From: Candidatus Omnitrophota bacterium
GTDB taxonomy: Bacteria; Omnitrophota; Gorgyraeia; Tantalellales; Tantalellaceae
Direction: 5' to 3'
Length of the DNA stretch: 38,277 bases
Assembly (NCBI GenBank): GCA_007135805.1
Contig: SLID01000096.1
Location: 1 to 38,277, forward strand
Shown: positions 1 to 8,269 of the stretch, one piece after another
How the letters are laid out: every line of letters starts with the position of its first letter
Position numbering within the stretch: position 1 is the stretch's first letter
The notes under the pieces: generated by a model
The model's input: the letters and a program-made list of their open reading frames with translations, nothing else
The model's database searches: none
What the model was told of the DNA's origin: nothing
Program-made: the position numbers and the translations under genes

Positions 1-162
1 CACATATTAACAGCTATCCACAAAGAGAAAAAAAGAACCAAAAAAAGAGAAAATACTGCTACTATTTTTATGCTTCTTTAACCCATACCTTCGGTAACAT
101 TTATTAATGAGTCAACGGGCCCGTAACGGGCGGGTCCATCCCCCAACGCTCCGGTTCCGGGA

Positions 163-885
163 TCACATACTGAACCTTTCCCCAAGGTATATTTCCCTCG
201 CCTTGGGATCATTTATGAGCTCGTCTTTAGACCCGGAGATCAGTACCTGGCCCTCGTACATTATGTAAGACCTATCCGTTATGGTCAAAGTTTCCCTGAC
301 GTTGTGGTCCGTAAGCAGTATACCCAACCCCATATCTTTGAGTTCCCTTATAACCTCCTGACAATCATAAACCGCTATGGGGTCTATCCCGCTGAACGGT
401 TCGTCAAGCAGTATGAACATGGGATTCGTTACCAGCGTGCGCGTTATCTCAAGACGCCTTCTTTCCCCGCCCGACAGGGTATACGCTTTATTCTTCCTAA
501 GATGAGCTATTTTCAACTGGTTTAAAAGCCCGTCCAGCTGTCGGACCCTCTCTTTCCTCGGAAAACCCAGGGTCTCCATTATGGCCATAATATTTTCTTC
601 CACGGTCAGCTTACGGAATATGGAAGGTTCCTGGGAGAGGTAACCTATGCCGGACCTGGCCCTGCGGTGGATGGGAAGGCCTGTTATATCCTTCCTGTCG
701 AATATGACCTTACCCTTGTCAGGACTCACTATACCCGTAACCATATAGAATGTCGTTGTCTTGCCGGCGCCGTTGGGCCCCAGAAGGCCGACAACCTCAC
801 CCCTTTTCACGTTTATGCTAACTCCCTTGACAACGGCTCTGCCGCCGTATTCCTTCACCAGGTCCCTGGTCTCAAGTAAATGCAT
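163..885 (-). CDS. lptB: LPS export ABC transporter ATP-binding protein LptB
   Basis: This is the cytoplasmic ATPase of the LptB2FG complex, which extracts lipopolysaccharide from the inner membrane and drives it across the periplasm. The 240-residue length is normal for LptB. The Walker A GPNGAGKTT lies near residue 36, the signature LSGGERRRLEITR near 139, and Walker B FILLDEP followed by the switch His (TDHNVRET) come later. The Q-loop segment YLSQEPSIFRKLTVEEN is characteristic of LptB rather than of generic ABC proteins. The start ATG at 885 has AGGGGAG upstream. It is the last gene visible in the train and follows the LptC/LptA-like gene by 63 bases, the usual lptCAB order. LptF and LptG are not in the window. 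Confidence 0.96.
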   Translation of the reverse strand: MHLLETRDLVKEYGGRAVVKGVSINVKRGEVVGLLGPNGAGKTTTFYMVTGIVSPDKGKVIFDRKDITGLPIHRRARSGIGYLSQEPSIFRKLTVEENIMAIMETLGFPRKERVRQLDGLLNQLKIAHLRKNKAYTLSGGERRRLEITRTLVTNPMFILLDEPFSGIDPIAVYDCQEVIRELKDMGLGILLTDHNVRETLTITDRSYIMYEGQVLISGSKDELINDPKAREIYLGERFSM

Positions 886-948
886 ATCATCTCCCCTGAA
901 TATACGCTCCCTGGCTCAAAGATCTTTTCAGCCGTACCGGGCAAGCGT

Positions 949-1812
949 TCATATCATCATTTCATCGAATTTTTCTATTTCAGCCGGGTCGATAATTATC
1001 CTCGGCCTTCCCAAGAGCTGGGCGCTTTTAGTTCCCTCTGTGTAAACCGCCTTTTCGCTTATGGTGTAGGTATTGCCCTTCCTCACCGTGACATTACCTT
1101 CAGCCGTGACCTTTACCATTTTTTGCGTTTCCGGATCGAACTCGACCGTCAGGATATCCGCCATCAGCCTGCCCTCTTCGTCCTCAACTATCACGTTATC
1201 CCTGAACACCGCCAGGTTGTCGCCATACTTTACCTCAAGGGGACCGTCTGATCTCACGCGGGTACCCGGGTCTATAAAAACGTCTACGTTGGAATTAAGC
1301 TGAGCCCACCTCTCATCCGAATTAGCCCTGCCGCCTACACCGACCGCTCTCATCCCTTCACGGGTTATCTCTACGTATTCTTCTGTAGCTATCTCTTTAT
1401 CCTCCTGGGACCATCTGGCGCTTTCGGTCTTGAGAAAAAAGTCCTCGCCGGAAAAAACAAACACATTCCCAAGAAGGTCCACCTCGTCAAGTTCCCTCCT
1501 GTAGATCCCGGAATTCGATGAAAGATTTATTACCGAATCATCGCTGTAAGCCACGGCTTTGAGATTGCTCATGTGAATATCATCATCAATTATGCGCGCC
1601 GAATCCCCAGTAAGAGTCCATTGCCTGGCGCCTCTGGGACTTCGTCCCTCGATAGAGAACGAGGTGACGTTCTGCTCCACTTCGGGTTCGCTCCGCTGCG
1701 CGGACTCGCTTATCTCGCTCTCGGGGACAGCGGTTTTTGTGGCGGAAAAATAGAACCACACCGCCGCCGCAAGGACCGCTCCCGCGGCTATTTTTACAGT
1801 CTTTTTCCGCAT
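949..1812 (-). CDS. LptC-LptA-like fused periplasmic LPS bridge protein
   Basis: The 287-residue product has a short cytoplasmic start (MRKKTVK), one membrane anchor at about residues 5-22, and then a wholly beta-rich periplasmic part. Residues about 48-180 look like LptC (phrases such as WTLTGDSARI, and repeated 'GIYRRELDEVDLLGNV' strand patterns). Residues about 186-275 repeat the OstA/LptA pattern (GPLEVKYGDNLAVFRDNV, FDPETQKMVKVTAEGNVTV). LptC alone is about 190 residues and LptA about 170, so this appears to combine the inner-membrane anchor with part of the periplasmic beta-jellyroll bridge. No separate lptA lies next to it. It starts 12 bases after the acyltransferase stop, with GGAGG six bases before the ATG, and precedes lptB. 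The Lpt role is secure from context; the exact domain split is inferred. Confidence 0.85.
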   Translation of the reverse strand: MRKKTVKIAAGAVLAAAVWFYFSATKTAVPESEISESAQRSEPEVEQNVTSFSIEGRSPRGARQWTLTGDSARIIDDDIHMSNLKAVAYSDDSVINLSSNSGIYRRELDEVDLLGNVFVFSGEDFFLKTESARWSQEDKEIATEEYVEITREGMRAVGVGGRANSDERWAQLNSNVDVFIDPGTRVRSDGPLEVKYGDNLAVFRDNVIVEDEEGRLMADILTVEFDPETQKMVKVTAEGNVTVRKGNTYTISEKAVYTEGTKSAQLLGRPRIIIDPAEIEKFDEMMI

Positions 1813-1824
1813 GATATACCTCCG

Positions 1825-2736
1825 TCACGCCGGCGGAGAACCTTCCCCGGGGGGAGCGGTCTTCCACCTTTTATGCACCCATACCCACTGTTCAGGGTAT
1901 TCGCGCGCGTATTTTTCAAGTAAGTCACTCCATTGCTGAGTGTATCGTCTTATCTCATCCTTGTCCCTGATCTTTTCAGGAACACGTATGGGTTTTTCCA
2001 TCACAATAGTATGTTTGTCGTTATCCCCCCTTACCACAAAGACCGGGACTATCGACGTTCCGGCGGTAGAAGCGATCTTGACAGGCGCGGTAGGAGTATG
2101 GGCCGGCTTTCCGAAAAAATCAACAAACACGCCGTCGATACTGTCCACATCCTGGTCGGGCACAATTCCCAGCACATTACCCTGTCTGAGTTCGGCAAGC
2201 ATCTTTTTTGGGGACTCGTCCCGGTATATGACCCGGGCGCCGAACCTTTCTCTCATCCCCACGATCATACTGTCATACTTCTCGAAATATATCCTTCTCA
2301 CTACGCACGCCCCCGGATACCCCAGGACTTTCATGCCTACACCGAGAAGTTCCCAGTTACCGAAATGGAACCCCAGCACAACAGCTCCCCTGCCTCCGGA
2401 CATGACCTCATCGAGATGTTCTTTTCCCCGCACTCCCTCTATAATACCGCTTACGCCGGAAGGCTTCATGTAAAGAAGCTTTATCCACTCGACACCGTTC
2501 TTGACAAAATTAACAAAGACCCGCTCCGCTGTTTTCACGTTACTTCCGCGGCGGTCCGGAAACACACGGTCAAGATTGAATACGGCCGTATCGCGGTACT
2601 TGCCGGCAAAACGGAAAGCCAGTCGCCCCAAACCCTCCGCGGCCCACAAGAGAAACTTAAGCGGTAACAACCTACTCAGGAAAAGAGCTAGCCTTAAGGC
2701 ATAGTATATGTAGTAACGACGGGTCTTTATCTTCAT
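1825..2736 (-). CDS. LpxL/HtrB-type lysophospholipid acyltransferase (lipid A late acyltransferase)
   Basis: This is a membrane-associated acyltransferase that would add a secondary acyl chain to Kdo-lipid A. I start it at ATG 2736 (MKIKTRRYYIYYAL), giving 303 residues. An earlier in-frame ATG at 2787 would overlap queF by 47 bases and add a polar extension not typical of the family. The N-terminal amphipathic/hydrophobic helix (YYALRLALFLSRLLPLKFLL) is followed by the catalytic H-x4-E motif HFGNWE (His124, Glu129), the VPDQDVDS segment and the family C-terminal EYPEQWVWVHKRWK. The stop is 12 bases from the LptC/A-like gene, tying lipid A acylation to export. A second LpxL-like domain occurs in this window at 16735-18687. 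Which acyl position or donor it uses cannot be read from the sequence. Confidence 0.9.
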   Translation of the reverse strand: MKIKTRRYYIYYALRLALFLSRLLPLKFLLWAAEGLGRLAFRFAGKYRDTAVFNLDRVFPDRRGSNVKTAERVFVNFVKNGVEWIKLLYMKPSGVSGIIEGVRGKEHLDEVMSGGRGAVVLGFHFGNWELLGVGMKVLGYPGACVVRRIYFEKYDSMIVGMRERFGARVIYRDESPKKMLAELRQGNVLGIVPDQDVDSIDGVFVDFFGKPAHTPTAPVKIASTAGTSIVPVFVVRGDNDKHTIVMEKPIRVPEKIRDKDEIRRYTQQWSDLLEKYAREYPEQWVWVHKRWKTAPPGEGSPPA

Positions 2737-2740
2737 GAAT

Positions 2741-3154
2741 CTACCGTGATGTTCCTGTTTCCTTGCGGGGATCATACTCAGCCTCAACGGTAGTCTTGAT
2801 CCCCCCTCTCACCCCGAAGATGCCCCTGACTTTCATGTACCGTGGAGAACACGTCCTGACAAGATCCTCCAGTAAACGGTTCACGACATGTTCATGGAAT
2901 ATGCCAAGATCCCTGTAAGCCAGCAAATATTCCTTGAAAGACTTAAGTTCAATACATTTCGCGTCCGGGGAATAATCGATCTCCAACCTGGCGAAATCCG
3001 GAAGTCCCGTCTTTGGACAAACACACGTAAACTCTTCCGTCTCAAAAAAAACATTGTACTGCTTGTCACTATACTCGTTGTCCCACGTACCTATACCAGG
3101 AAGCTCTATCTTCCTGATATCTCCCTGCAACGACTTGTAATCTTCTTTCCCCAT
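2741..3154 (-). CDS. queF: NADPH-dependent 7-cyano-7-deazaguanine reductase QueF
   Basis: QueF reduces preQ0 to preQ1, the last free-base step of queuosine synthesis. With the start at ATG 3154 (GGGAGAGG upstream) the product is 137 residues, the single-domain short type. An ATG at 3214 would overlap queE and has no comparable ribosome site. The core FTCVCPKTGLPDFA carries the nucleophilic Cys46 and the proton-donor Asp53, with the same seven-residue spacing as Cys55/Asp62 of the Bacillus enzyme. The motif IELKSFKEYLLAYR gives the conserved Glu/Ser/Lys of the substrate pocket, and FHEHVVNRLLEDL follows. It is last of the four contiguous queDCEF genes and ends just before the acyltransferase ATG. 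Confidence 0.95.
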   Translation of the reverse strand: MGKEDYKSLQGDIRKIELPGIGTWDNEYSDKQYNVFFETEEFTCVCPKTGLPDFARLEIDYSPDAKCIELKSFKEYLLAYRDLGIFHEHVVNRLLEDLVRTCSPRYMKVRGIFGVRGGIKTTVEAEYDPRKETGTSR

Positions 3155-3195
3155 GTTCACCGCCTCTCCCACAGATATCCCTGAACCCGGCCTCC

Positions 3196-3903
3196 TCAGC
3201 GGATACCCATACATTTGTGCATCTGCCCCATCACGAACGTCTCATCCGAGAATTCTTTTTTTATGTATTCCTTAAAAAAGAACAACATCTCCTCATCAGG
3301 TCCCTTTATACTGCCGTTATCAGAAGTCACCGGCTGCAGAACGATCTGGGCGCGCTGTCCCCATTTTTTTAATATGCCTGACATCCTTTTTATGTCTTCA
3401 ATGACGGTACTATCGGAAACGACCGCTTTCACTATAAGCTGCGGGTTCCGGCAATGCTCCAGAAATTTCTCGTGGCGGTCCCATACTTGTTCGTTCATTA
3501 GCGTTGTGGACGGCAACTTTATATCCATAGCGACTATATCCACAAGATCGGCTATCTTAGCCATTTCCCCGGGAAGAGTTCCGTTGGTCTCAAGATAGAC
3601 GCTCTTTCTCGAGCTTTTCCTGAAAAGCTTGATGAATTCCTTTAAAAAATCCCCATAAAGCAGAGGTTCGCCGCCGGTCAGGACAAGCTCGTTGTAATCA
3701 TCGCCAAGATCCAGTATCTTTCCGAGAAGCGCCTCCTTCGTAAAGGACCTGTAACTATCCCGGACGGTATCGCAGTAAGCGCATGAAAGGTTACAACCAT
3801 GGAAACGCACAAAGAGCTGGCGTGAACCCATAAAGGTCCCTTCTCCCTGGTAAGAAACAAATATTTCAGATATCCTGGCTGACATACTTCCGTCCTTTGA
3901 CAT
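3196..3903 (-). CDS. queE: 7-carboxy-7-deazaguanine synthase QueE (radical SAM)
   Basis: QueE converts 6-carboxytetrahydropterin to 7-carboxy-7-deazaguanine using a radical-SAM [4Fe-4S] cluster. The 235-residue protein opens with SEIFVSYQGEGTFMGSRQLF, the family hallmark. The cluster motif GCNLSCAYCDT supplies Cys37, Cys41 and Cys44 (C-x3-C-x2-C). LTGGEPLLYG follows as the SAM-binding segment, and YLETNGTLP and AMDIKLPST are also typical. The ATG begins immediately after the queC TGA (ATG 3903, stop 3906-3904) and AAGGAG inside the queC end serves as ribosome site, so the two are translationally coupled. Confidence 0.96.
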   Translation of the reverse strand: MSKDGSMSARISEIFVSYQGEGTFMGSRQLFVRFHGCNLSCAYCDTVRDSYRSFTKEALLGKILDLGDDYNELVLTGGEPLLYGDFLKEFIKLFRKSSRKSVYLETNGTLPGEMAKIADLVDIVAMDIKLPSTTLMNEQVWDRHEKFLEHCRNPQLIVKAVVSDSTVIEDIKRMSGILKKWGQRAQIVLQPVTSDNGSIKGPDEEMLFFFKEYIKKEFSDETFVMGQMHKCMGIR

Positions 3904-4572
3904 TCAGGCTCCTTCACCGAGAACAGGGTCAGGCACCCCGGCCTCACGAAAAGCCCTTTCCCGGAACATGCAAGACTCACAGCTGCCGCAGGGACTTTCG
4001 CCGCCGGAATAACATGACCAGGTGAGTTCGAAAGGCACACCCAAACGTAAACCCTCCTCGACTATCCGCTTTTTTGTCATATTTATGATCGGTGTAACTA
4101 TCTCTACCGGCCTACCCTCGGCTCCGGACTTCGTGCCCTTACTGACCACATCCCGGTAACTGTCAAAAAAAGCTTCCCGGCAATCGGGATAATTTGAAAA
4201 ATCAAGCTGATGGGCGCCTATAAAAACAGCGCGGGCGCCTATGGTCTCGGCATATGAGACCGCGTAACTGAGGAACAGTATGTTCCTTGCAGGCACATAT
4301 GTTTCCGGTATCTCGCCTTGCGGTTTTCCGGCGTAACCGGGCACTTCCACACCCTCGTCAAGGAGCGCGCTCCCTTTCCACGGCAGTGATATATCGAGCG
4401 TCGTACACTCGATCCCGGCTTTTCGCGCCATCCGGAGAGCGCAGCTAACTTCCCTGGAAGCTTTCTGCCCGTATGAAAAGACCAGCGCGTAACACTCGTA
4501 TCGCTGTTTTGCCATATACAGCGTTACCGCCGAATCCATCCCTCCTGAAACAAGAACTATCGCTTTTTCCAT
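3904..4572 (-). CDS. queC: 7-cyano-7-deazaguanine synthase QueC
   Basis: QueC is the ATP-dependent enzyme that turns 7-carboxy-7-deazaguanine into preQ0 with ammonia. The PP-loop SGGMDS is at residues 9-14. The conserved YVPARNILFLSYAVSYAE and GAHQLDFSNYPDCREAF blocks lie mid-protein. The zinc site is made by Cys187, Cys195, Cys198 and Cys201 (WSCYSGGESPCGSCESC). The length of 222 residues is standard. It sits 11 bases after queD and abuts queE. The ribosome site (CCGGAAAT) is weak, so it probably depends on coupling with queD. Confidence 0.97.
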   Translation of the reverse strand: MEKAIVLVSGGMDSAVTLYMAKQRYECYALVFSYGQKASREVSCALRMARKAGIECTTLDISLPWKGSALLDEGVEVPGYAGKPQGEIPETYVPARNILFLSYAVSYAETIGARAVFIGAHQLDFSNYPDCREAFFDSYRDVVSKGTKSGAEGRPVEIVTPIINMTKKRIVEEGLRLGVPFELTWSCYSGGESPCGSCESCMFRERAFREAGVPDPVLGEGA

Positions 4573-4583
4573 ATTTCCGGCTG

Positions 4584-4958
4584 TTACACCCCGCTCCGAT
4601 CAGAATAAGAGGCGCTTGAATTATCGGTTTCCCAGACCGTTACGCCGGCAATGTCCAGATCGGGCCTTTCCACCCGCAAACTATCGAATATATACCGCGC
4701 GATGTTTTCCGATGTGGGGTTGACCGTTTTAAAATGCCCGACGTCATTGAGATATTTGTGGTCAAGCTTTTCTATTACCGCGTTAAGCGCTTTTTTGATA
4801 TCGTGAAAATCACAGACCATGCCCATTTCGTCAAGTTCGGGAGAGGAAACCGACACTCTGACCCTCCAGTTGTGCCCGTGAAGTTCCTCGCACTTCCCGC
4901 GATATCCTCTGAGATTATGGGCGCTTGACAACTTCGACTCAACACTTACCGTATACAT
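4584..4958 (-). CDS. queD: 6-carboxy-5,6,7,8-tetrahydropterin synthase QueD
   Basis: QueD makes 6-carboxytetrahydropterin from 7,8-dihydroneopterin triphosphate, the first committed step towards queuosine. I choose ATG 4958 over the GTG one codon upstream because GGAGG lies six bases before it; the product has 124 residues. The zinc ligands are His14 (SAHNLRGY), His27 and His29 (C-x3-H-G-H, with catalytic Cys23). The later NPTSENIARYIFDSL and VTVWETDNSSASY segments carry the conserved Glu. It is the first queDCEF gene, 70 bases downstream of kdsC. I looked for a preQ1 riboswitch in front of it and did not see one. GTP cyclohydrolase is not in the window. Confidence 0.95.
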   Translation of the reverse strand: MYTVSVESKLSSAHNLRGYRGKCEELHGHNWRVRVSVSSPELDEMGMVCDFHDIKKALNAVIEKLDHKYLNDVGHFKTVNPTSENIARYIFDSLRVERPDLDIAGVTVWETDNSSASYSDRSGV

Positions 4959-5028
4959 CACAAACCTCCGAAAACCTCCCGGACACTAACGCCCGGATCA
5001 TCGATCCCACCAGAAGCGGCAGTAATCG

Positions 5029-5580
5029 TCAGGCCTGATCTTTAAAATACCTGCCAACAGTTTCCTCCCACTTTCCCCGCGCCTCTATGAGAAGGTCACA
5101 TACCTCTCGCACGGCGCCCCGTCCGCCGTTTTTACGGGTCACAAAATGGGCAAGTTCCCTGACCTCATCCATAGCGTTCGGCGGACATACAGCCAACCCT
5201 ACCCTTTTAAGAAGCGGGGCGTCTATGACATCGTCGCCCACAAAGCATATTTCACTCTCAGACACCCCGAATCGGCGGCATATGGGCTCCAAGGCCCTTA
5301 TCTTGTAGTGAAAGTTCTGATACACTTTGTCTATCTTGAGCTCTCTGGCCCGTTTGAAAACCACCCTCGAACCTTTGGCGGTCAATATGGCGCACCTTAA
5401 ACCCGATCTTTTCGCGAGTATTATTCCCAACCCGTCATTGACGTCAAAATTCTTCAGCTCCTCTCCGAAAGTACCATACACTATCCGGCCATCGGTCATA
5501 ACGCCGTCCACATCCAATACAAGGACCTTTATCTTACTTGCCCTTTCGACCACATCGGGTGAATAATCTTCCAAAATCAC
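5029..5580 (-). CDS. kdsC: 3-deoxy-D-manno-octulosonate 8-phosphate phosphatase KdsC
   Basis: KdsC removes the phosphate from Kdo-8-phosphate. It is a small capless HAD phosphatase acting as a tetramer; 183 residues is the usual size. The nucleophile/acid pair Asp23 and Asp25 is in VLDVDGVMTDG. The second motif is ILTAKGS and the late acidic motif is CFVGDDVIDAPLLKRVGL. CPPNAMDEVRELA and RKNGGRGAVREVCD are KdsC-specific segments that separate it from other HAD enzymes. The start is GTG at 5580, six bases after GGAGG. It follows kpsF by 30 bases in the Kdo cluster. Confidence 0.95.
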   Translation of the reverse strand: MILEDYSPDVVERASKIKVLVLDVDGVMTDGRIVYGTFGEELKNFDVNDGLGIILAKRSGLRCAILTAKGSRVVFKRARELKIDKVYQNFHYKIRALEPICRRFGVSESEICFVGDDVIDAPLLKRVGLAVCPPNAMDEVRELAHFVTRKNGGRGAVREVCDLLIEARGKWEETVGRYFKDQA

Positions 5581-5610
5581 TTAATTCCTCCAATAAAGTT
5601 TTTCAGACCG

Positions 5611-6570
5611 CTAAACCAGGCCGGCTTCCAGGATATCCTGGACATCCAGGATCCCGAGAGGCCTGTTCTTATCGTCAACCACCGGTATCTCGTCTATTTT
5701 TTTCCGCCGCAGAACATCGAAGGCCTCAGCGGCCAGCCGGTCTTTTGAGATAGTTACCGGTGAACATGTCATAACATCTTTTACCTTGGCGGTGCGGATA
5801 TCGGCGCCCTGTTCAAAGTTCCTGCGAAGGTCCCCATCGGTGAAAATACCTATCAGTTTACCCTTACCGTCCACAACACTCGCCGACCCCGCGCGCATCT
5901 CGGTTATTTTTACCAGAACATCCTTCACCATGGTATTCCCGCCGACCACCGGTGTTTTCGTTATCGGGCGCATTATGTCCTCCACCCTGAGGATAAGCCT
6001 CTTGCCTAAACTTCCGCCGGGGTGGAACATGGCAAAATCCTGGGGTTGAAATTTCTTTTTCTCGATCAGGGCTATCGCCAAAGCGTCTCCAAGCGCCAGC
6101 ATGGCCGTCGTGGAAGTCGTGGGAGCAAGCCCCATCGGGCAGGCTTCCTTGTCTACGGAGCTATCCAGGACAAAATCGCTGTTGACCGCTAAAGTGGAAT
6201 CCTTGTTGCCGGTTATCGATATCAGCCCAGACCCGATCTTTTTTATTATCGGGATAAGACGCACGACTTCCTCGGTCTCGCCGCTATTCGAAAAAGCTAT
6301 TATAACATCATCCCTGGTAACACGCCCCAGGTCTCCATGCAGCGCCTCAGCCGGATGAAGGTACAAAGACGGTGTCCCGGTGGACGCCATGGTAGCGGAA
6401 ACCTTCTGGGCTATAAAACCGGGTTTACCCATACCCGTGACTATGGCCCTTCCTTTGCTTGAGGCCAGAAGATCCACCGCGTCGGTAAAATCCTCGTTTA
6501 ACTTGGAAACAAGTTTTGCCACGGCGCGGCTTTCGTTCATGAGTACTTTTTTAGCGATGGGTACGCTCAT
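5611..6570 (-). CDS. kdsD: D-arabinose 5-phosphate isomerase KpsF/KdsD
   Basis: This enzyme converts ribulose 5-phosphate to arabinose 5-phosphate, the substrate of KdsA next door. The N-terminal SIS domain (about residues 30-165) contains VTGMGKPGFIAQKVSATMAS, LHPAEALHGDLG and AFSNSGETEEV, which bind sugar phosphate. Two CBS domains follow from about residue 200 (VEDIMR, IFTDGDLRR, VKDVMT, ILDVQDIL). The 319-residue SIS-CBS-CBS layout is the full-length KpsF/KdsD type. It overlaps the end of kdsA by four bases (ATG 6570, kdsA stop from 6567), indicating coupled translation. Confidence 0.95.
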   Translation of the reverse strand: MSVPIAKKVLMNESRAVAKLVSKLNEDFTDAVDLLASSKGRAIVTGMGKPGFIAQKVSATMASTGTPSLYLHPAEALHGDLGRVTRDDVIIAFSNSGETEEVVRLIPIIKKIGSGLISITGNKDSTLAVNSDFVLDSSVDKEACPMGLAPTTSTTAMLALGDALAIALIEKKKFQPQDFAMFHPGGSLGKRLILRVEDIMRPITKTPVVGGNTMVKDVLVKITEMRAGSASVVDGKGKLIGIFTDGDLRRNFEQGADIRTAKVKDVMTCSPVTISKDRLAAEAFDVLRRKKIDEIPVVDDKNRPLGILDVQDILEAGLV

Positions 6571-7397
6571 ATATTCCTTACCGCCTTTTCAATTCGCTCA
6601 ATTCCGTCCAGGATACCGCCAAGCCCGCTCATCTTCACCATGTTAGGACCGTCACTTTTCGCCTTTGAAGGGTCCATGTGGACTTCCATGAAAATGCCGT
6701 CGCATCCCACAGCCGCGGCGGCTCTTGAAAGCGGCTCTACAAACCTCGATTCGCCTCCACTCGAAATGCCCATACCGCCGGGCCTCTGAACCGAATGGGT
6801 AGCGTCATAAACCACCGGACATCCCAGCTCCGCCATCTTGACAAGTCCCCTGAAATCATTTATCAAAGTGTTGTACCCGAAACTTGTTCCTCTTTCCGTA
6901 AGCATTATGTCTTTTCCGCCTCCGGACCTTACCTTTTCCACCACGTTTCTCATCTCTTCGGGAGACATGAACTGGCCCTTTTTGATATTGACCGGCTTAC
7001 CCGTTCCGGCTGCCTCTAAGAGAAGATCTGTCTGACGGCACAAAAAAGCCGGTATCTGTATAACGTCAAGGATCCGGGCGGCCGGGGCCACCTGCTCTAT
7101 GGAGTGGACATCGCTCATCACGGGCAATCCGGTCTCATCTTTCAGCTCTTTCAGGATCCTGAGCCCTTCTTTCAATCCAGGCCCCCTGAAAGATGCCGCC
7201 GAACTCCTGTTGGCTTTGTCGAAACTGGCTTTAAAAACAAAAGGCATTTTACGCTCGGTAGTTATTTTTTTTAGTGCCTGAGCGTTTTCCATAAGGCCTT
7301 CGGCGGACTCTATCACGCACGGTCCGGCAAAAAGAACGATGCTTTTGCCGGGGCCCAGTTCCACTTCTCCGATCTTGACTATACTGCTGTTTTCCAT
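6567..7397 (-). CDS. kdsA: 3-deoxy-8-phosphooctulonate synthase KdsA
   Basis: KdsA condenses arabinose 5-phosphate with phosphoenolpyruvate to give Kdo-8-phosphate. The 276-residue protein has the family blocks LFAGPCVIESAEG, FKASFDKANRSS, PVMSDVHSIEQV, IPAFLCRQTDLL, VNIKKGQFMSP, MLTERGTSFGYN and VYDATHSVQRPGG, in that order. Presence of Cys in GPCVIES and a late DP region could point to the metal-dependent class, but I cannot settle that by eye. The ATG is preceded by AAGG. It is 18 bases downstream of kdsB. Confidence 0.97.
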   Translation of the reverse strand: MENSSIVKIGEVELGPGKSIVLFAGPCVIESAEGLMENAQALKKITTERKMPFVFKASFDKANRSSAASFRGPGLKEGLRILKELKDETGLPVMSDVHSIEQVAPAARILDVIQIPAFLCRQTDLLLEAAGTGKPVNIKKGQFMSPEEMRNVVEKVRSGGGKDIMLTERGTSFGYNTLINDFRGLVKMAELGCPVVYDATHSVQRPGGMGISSGGESRFVEPLSRAAAAVGCDGIFMEVHMDPSKAKSDGPNMVKMSGLGGILDGIERIEKAVRNI

Positions 7398-7415
7398 CGG
7401 TACCTTCTGTTCCCG

Positions 7416-8186
7416 CTACTTGTCTTTTTCCAACATGATCCGCCTGACCCTGTCCAGATCTTCCTGTGTATCCACTCCTATGGTCTCATGGCGCGTCTCG
7501 ATGGTCTTTATCTTATACCCGTGTTCCAGTACCCTGAGCTGTTCAAGCTTTTCGTCCATCTCAAGCATTGACCTTGGCAGGTTCCTGTAGGTAAAAAGAA
7601 AGTCCTTGGTGTACGAATAAAGCCCGATATGCTTGTAATATCCTCCCCGCAGACCGCTTCCGGTGGTGGCGGCGCTGTCACCGGCAGGACCGTCCGGCGC
7701 CATATAGGGTATGGGGCTTCTTGAAAAATAAAGAGCGAACCCCTTTCTGTCCACGACCACTTTAACAACCCCGGGATCATTTATATCCTCAGCCCGATCT
7801 ATCCTTTTTATGAGAGTAGCCATGAGCACGTTTTTCTCATACTCGAACACCTGAGCCAGCTGGTCTATCATAAGCGGGTCCACGAGCGGTTCATCCGCCT
7901 GGACATTTATGTAAACATCCGCGTCCACGGTAGCCGCTATCTCGGATATACGGTCCGTTCCCGAAGAATGGTCGGGAGAAGTAAATATCGCTTGCGCCCC
8001 GAAAGACTTGGCGGCTTTCAGCACTTTCTCCTTGTCACACGCGATCACGACCTCATCCACTGAATGCGCCTCGGAAACTCTTTCCCAGACATGCCGCAGC
8101 ATGGGTTTGCCGCATATATCGGCCAAAACTTTTTCTTTCAGCCTGGTCGAATGCCATCTTGCCGGAATAACAGCCACGATCTTCAT
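7416..8186 (-). CDS. kdsB: 3-deoxy-manno-octulosonate cytidylyltransferase KdsB (CMP-Kdo synthetase)
   Basis: KdsB activates Kdo with CTP to give CMP-Kdo, the donor used by WaaA. The nucleotide-binding segment IPARWHSTRLKEKVLADI starts near residue 6. QADEPLVDPLMIDQL holds the metal/substrate Asp. YFSRSPIPY and KHIGLYSYTKDFL are KdsB-specific. The C-terminal EQLRVLEHGYKIKTIET and GVDTQEDLDRV complete the family pattern, and 256 residues is the usual length. The start ATG has AAGGAGAGG upstream. Confidence 0.97.
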   Translation of the reverse strand: MKIVAVIPARWHSTRLKEKVLADICGKPMLRHVWERVSEAHSVDEVVIACDKEKVLKAAKSFGAQAIFTSPDHSSGTDRISEIAATVDADVYINVQADEPLVDPLMIDQLAQVFEYEKNVLMATLIKRIDRAEDINDPGVVKVVVDRKGFALYFSRSPIPYMAPDGPAGDSAATTGSGLRGGYYKHIGLYSYTKDFLFTYRNLPRSMLEMDEKLEQLRVLEHGYKIKTIETRHETIGVDTQEDLDRVRRIMLEKDK

Positions 8187-8269
8187 CTCTACCTCTCCTT
8201 TTCGTAGATTTCCACTCCGGGAACAACGGTTGTCCTGATACCGACCCCGCCTTTCCAGGTCCCGTAGCT

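Noticed and set aside
100-135. Terminator after lptB
   Set aside because: GCCCG-TTA-CGGGC (119-131) forms a small hairpin, but no T-tract directly follows on the minus strand.
4959-5028. preQ1 riboswitch before queD
   Set aside because: The 67-70 base gap shows only a ribosome site and no recognisable preQ1 aptamer core.
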